A DNA stretch of 6,850 nucleotides. It comes from Ferruginibacter sp. (GTDB lineage: Bacteria > Bacteroidota > Bacteroidia > Chitinophagales > Chitinophagaceae). The translations under genes and the position numbers were made by a program. This document shows positions 6,432-6,850 of this stretch, in pieces (positions within the stretch are counted from its first letter, which is position 1; every line of letters starts with the position of its first letter). The stretch is from NCBI GenBank assembly GCA_018057635.1, contig JAGPDJ010000130.1, positions 1 to 6,850 of the forward strand, read 5' to 3'. The notes beneath the pieces were generated by a model. It was given only the letters and a program-made list of their open reading frames with translations, was not told the DNA's origin and searched no databases.

Positions 6432-6779
6432 ATGTTTAAAAAATTAAGAACTGTTATTTATTATGTTCCCGATCTTCAACTGGCTAAAGATTGGTATATC
6501 AATATAACAGGCATTCAACCCTATTTTGATGAACCATTTTATATTGGCTTTGACATTAACGGCTGCGAACTGGGCCTTCACCCTATAGATGATACCGTTA
6601 CAATGGGCAATCAAACTGTATCCCATTGGTCTGTTTCAGCAATTGACAATTGTGTTGAAAAATGTTTAGATGCCGGAGCTACTGTTCTCTATAAAGTATC
6701 AGATGTTGGAGGTGGTATAAAAGTAGCAACCATTATTGATCCATGGGGAAATGCTGTTGGATTAATAGAAGAAAATTAA
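6432..6779 (+). CDS. Small VOC-fold (glyoxalase/bleomycin-resistance superfamily) protein
   Basis: A 115-aa single-domain cytoplasmic protein with two beta-alpha-beta3 modules: TVIYYVPDLQLAKDWY (7-22) opens the first, SHWSVSAIDNCVEKCLDAGATV (64-85) the second, and IIDPWGNAVGLIEE (101-114) closes it. Length and layout fit the vicinal-oxygen-chelate superfamily. When aligned by eye, the usual metal ligands are only partly kept: the first-strand His position is T7 and the Glu in the final GNxxE motif is G110, while H65 is present and E46 and E113 lie nearby. A metal-independent binding role is therefore as likely as an enzyme; the substrate is unknown. ATG 6432 is the only start that fits the conserved first strand; there is no Shine-Dalgarno. 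It lies 103 bp after the dksA-like gene, beyond a strong terminator, so it is probably transcribed alone. Confidence 0.85.
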   Translation: MFKKLRTVIYYVPDLQLAKDWYINITGIQPYFDEPFYIGFDINGCELGLHPIDDTVTMGNQTVSHWSVSAIDNCVEKCLDAGATVLYKVSDVGGGIKVATIIDPWGNAVGLIEEN

Positions 6780-6780
6780 A

Positions 6781-6812
6781 GCAGCAGTACCTTACAGCAA
6801 TTATTTTGCTGC
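6781..6812 (-). terminator. Possible terminator between convergent genes
   Basis: GCAGCA (6781-6786) pairs with TGCTGC (6807-6812); an alternative inner stem pairs CAGCAA (6795-6800) with TTGCTG (6806-6811). On the minus strand the outer stem is followed by TTTAATTTTC, a weak T-tract that runs back over the VOC stop codon. On the + strand no T-tract follows. It may end the minus-strand gene entering from the right. Confidence 0.3.
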
Positions 6813-6850
6813 GGGGCTAACTTCTTCAATAACCAGGGAATATTTATAAT
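6801..6850 (-). CDS. Probable C-terminal tail of a convergent gene (partial)
   Basis: Read from the right edge on the minus strand, one frame is open and ends at TAA (6803-6801), giving YKYSLVIEEVSPAAK. The alternation of hydrophobic and charged residues with a short SPAAK tail looks like a genuine protein end (a last beta-strand and a loose tail), but 15 residues cannot identify a family. The position, 21 bp from the VOC stop, fits a convergent gene pair. Confidence 0.35.
   Translation of the reverse strand, partial: YKYSLVIEEVSPAAK

Overview
The window looks like a chromosomal segment of a Bacteroidota genome, probably Chitinophagaceae or a near relative. This rests on four things: a FecA-like TonB-dependent receptor ending in the usual C-terminal Phe, a long type-2 isoleucyl-tRNA synthetase followed directly by a cysteine-poor DksA/TraR-like protein, promoter elements of the TAnnTTTG type, and start codons without a clear Shine-Dalgarno. 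No plasmid, phage, IS or CRISPR signature is visible.

Layout on the + strand: (1) 2-1288, the C-terminal beta-barrel part of a TonB-dependent receptor whose 5' end lies outside the window. (2) 1289-1878, a 590-bp gap without a long gene but rich in structure. On the minus strand it carries a sigma-54-like promoter, several hairpins, and two hairpin-plus-T-tract terminators that point away from ileS; together they suggest an undescribed minus-strand short transcript. (3) 1879-5373, ileS. (4) 5378-6328, a DksA/TraR-like protein with a 150-plus-residue Lys/Pro/Ala-rich N-terminal tail, 4 bp after ileS and ending in a strong terminator. (5) 6432-6779, a small VOC-fold protein. (6) 6801-6850, the probable C-terminal tail of a convergent minus-strand gene cut by the window edge.

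ileS and the dksA-like gene almost certainly form one transcription unit, pairing tRNA charging with a possible RNA-polymerase-binding regulator. The receptor and the VOC protein look like independent neighbours. The items most worth following are the GIHH version of the class I HIGH motif in IleRS (the GxHH signature linked to very strong mupirocin resistance in IleRS2 enzymes), a roughly 32-residue in-frame insertion before the KMSKR loop that contains a perfect 20-bp palindrome, and the putative sigma-54-dependent RNA in the fecA-like/ileS gap.
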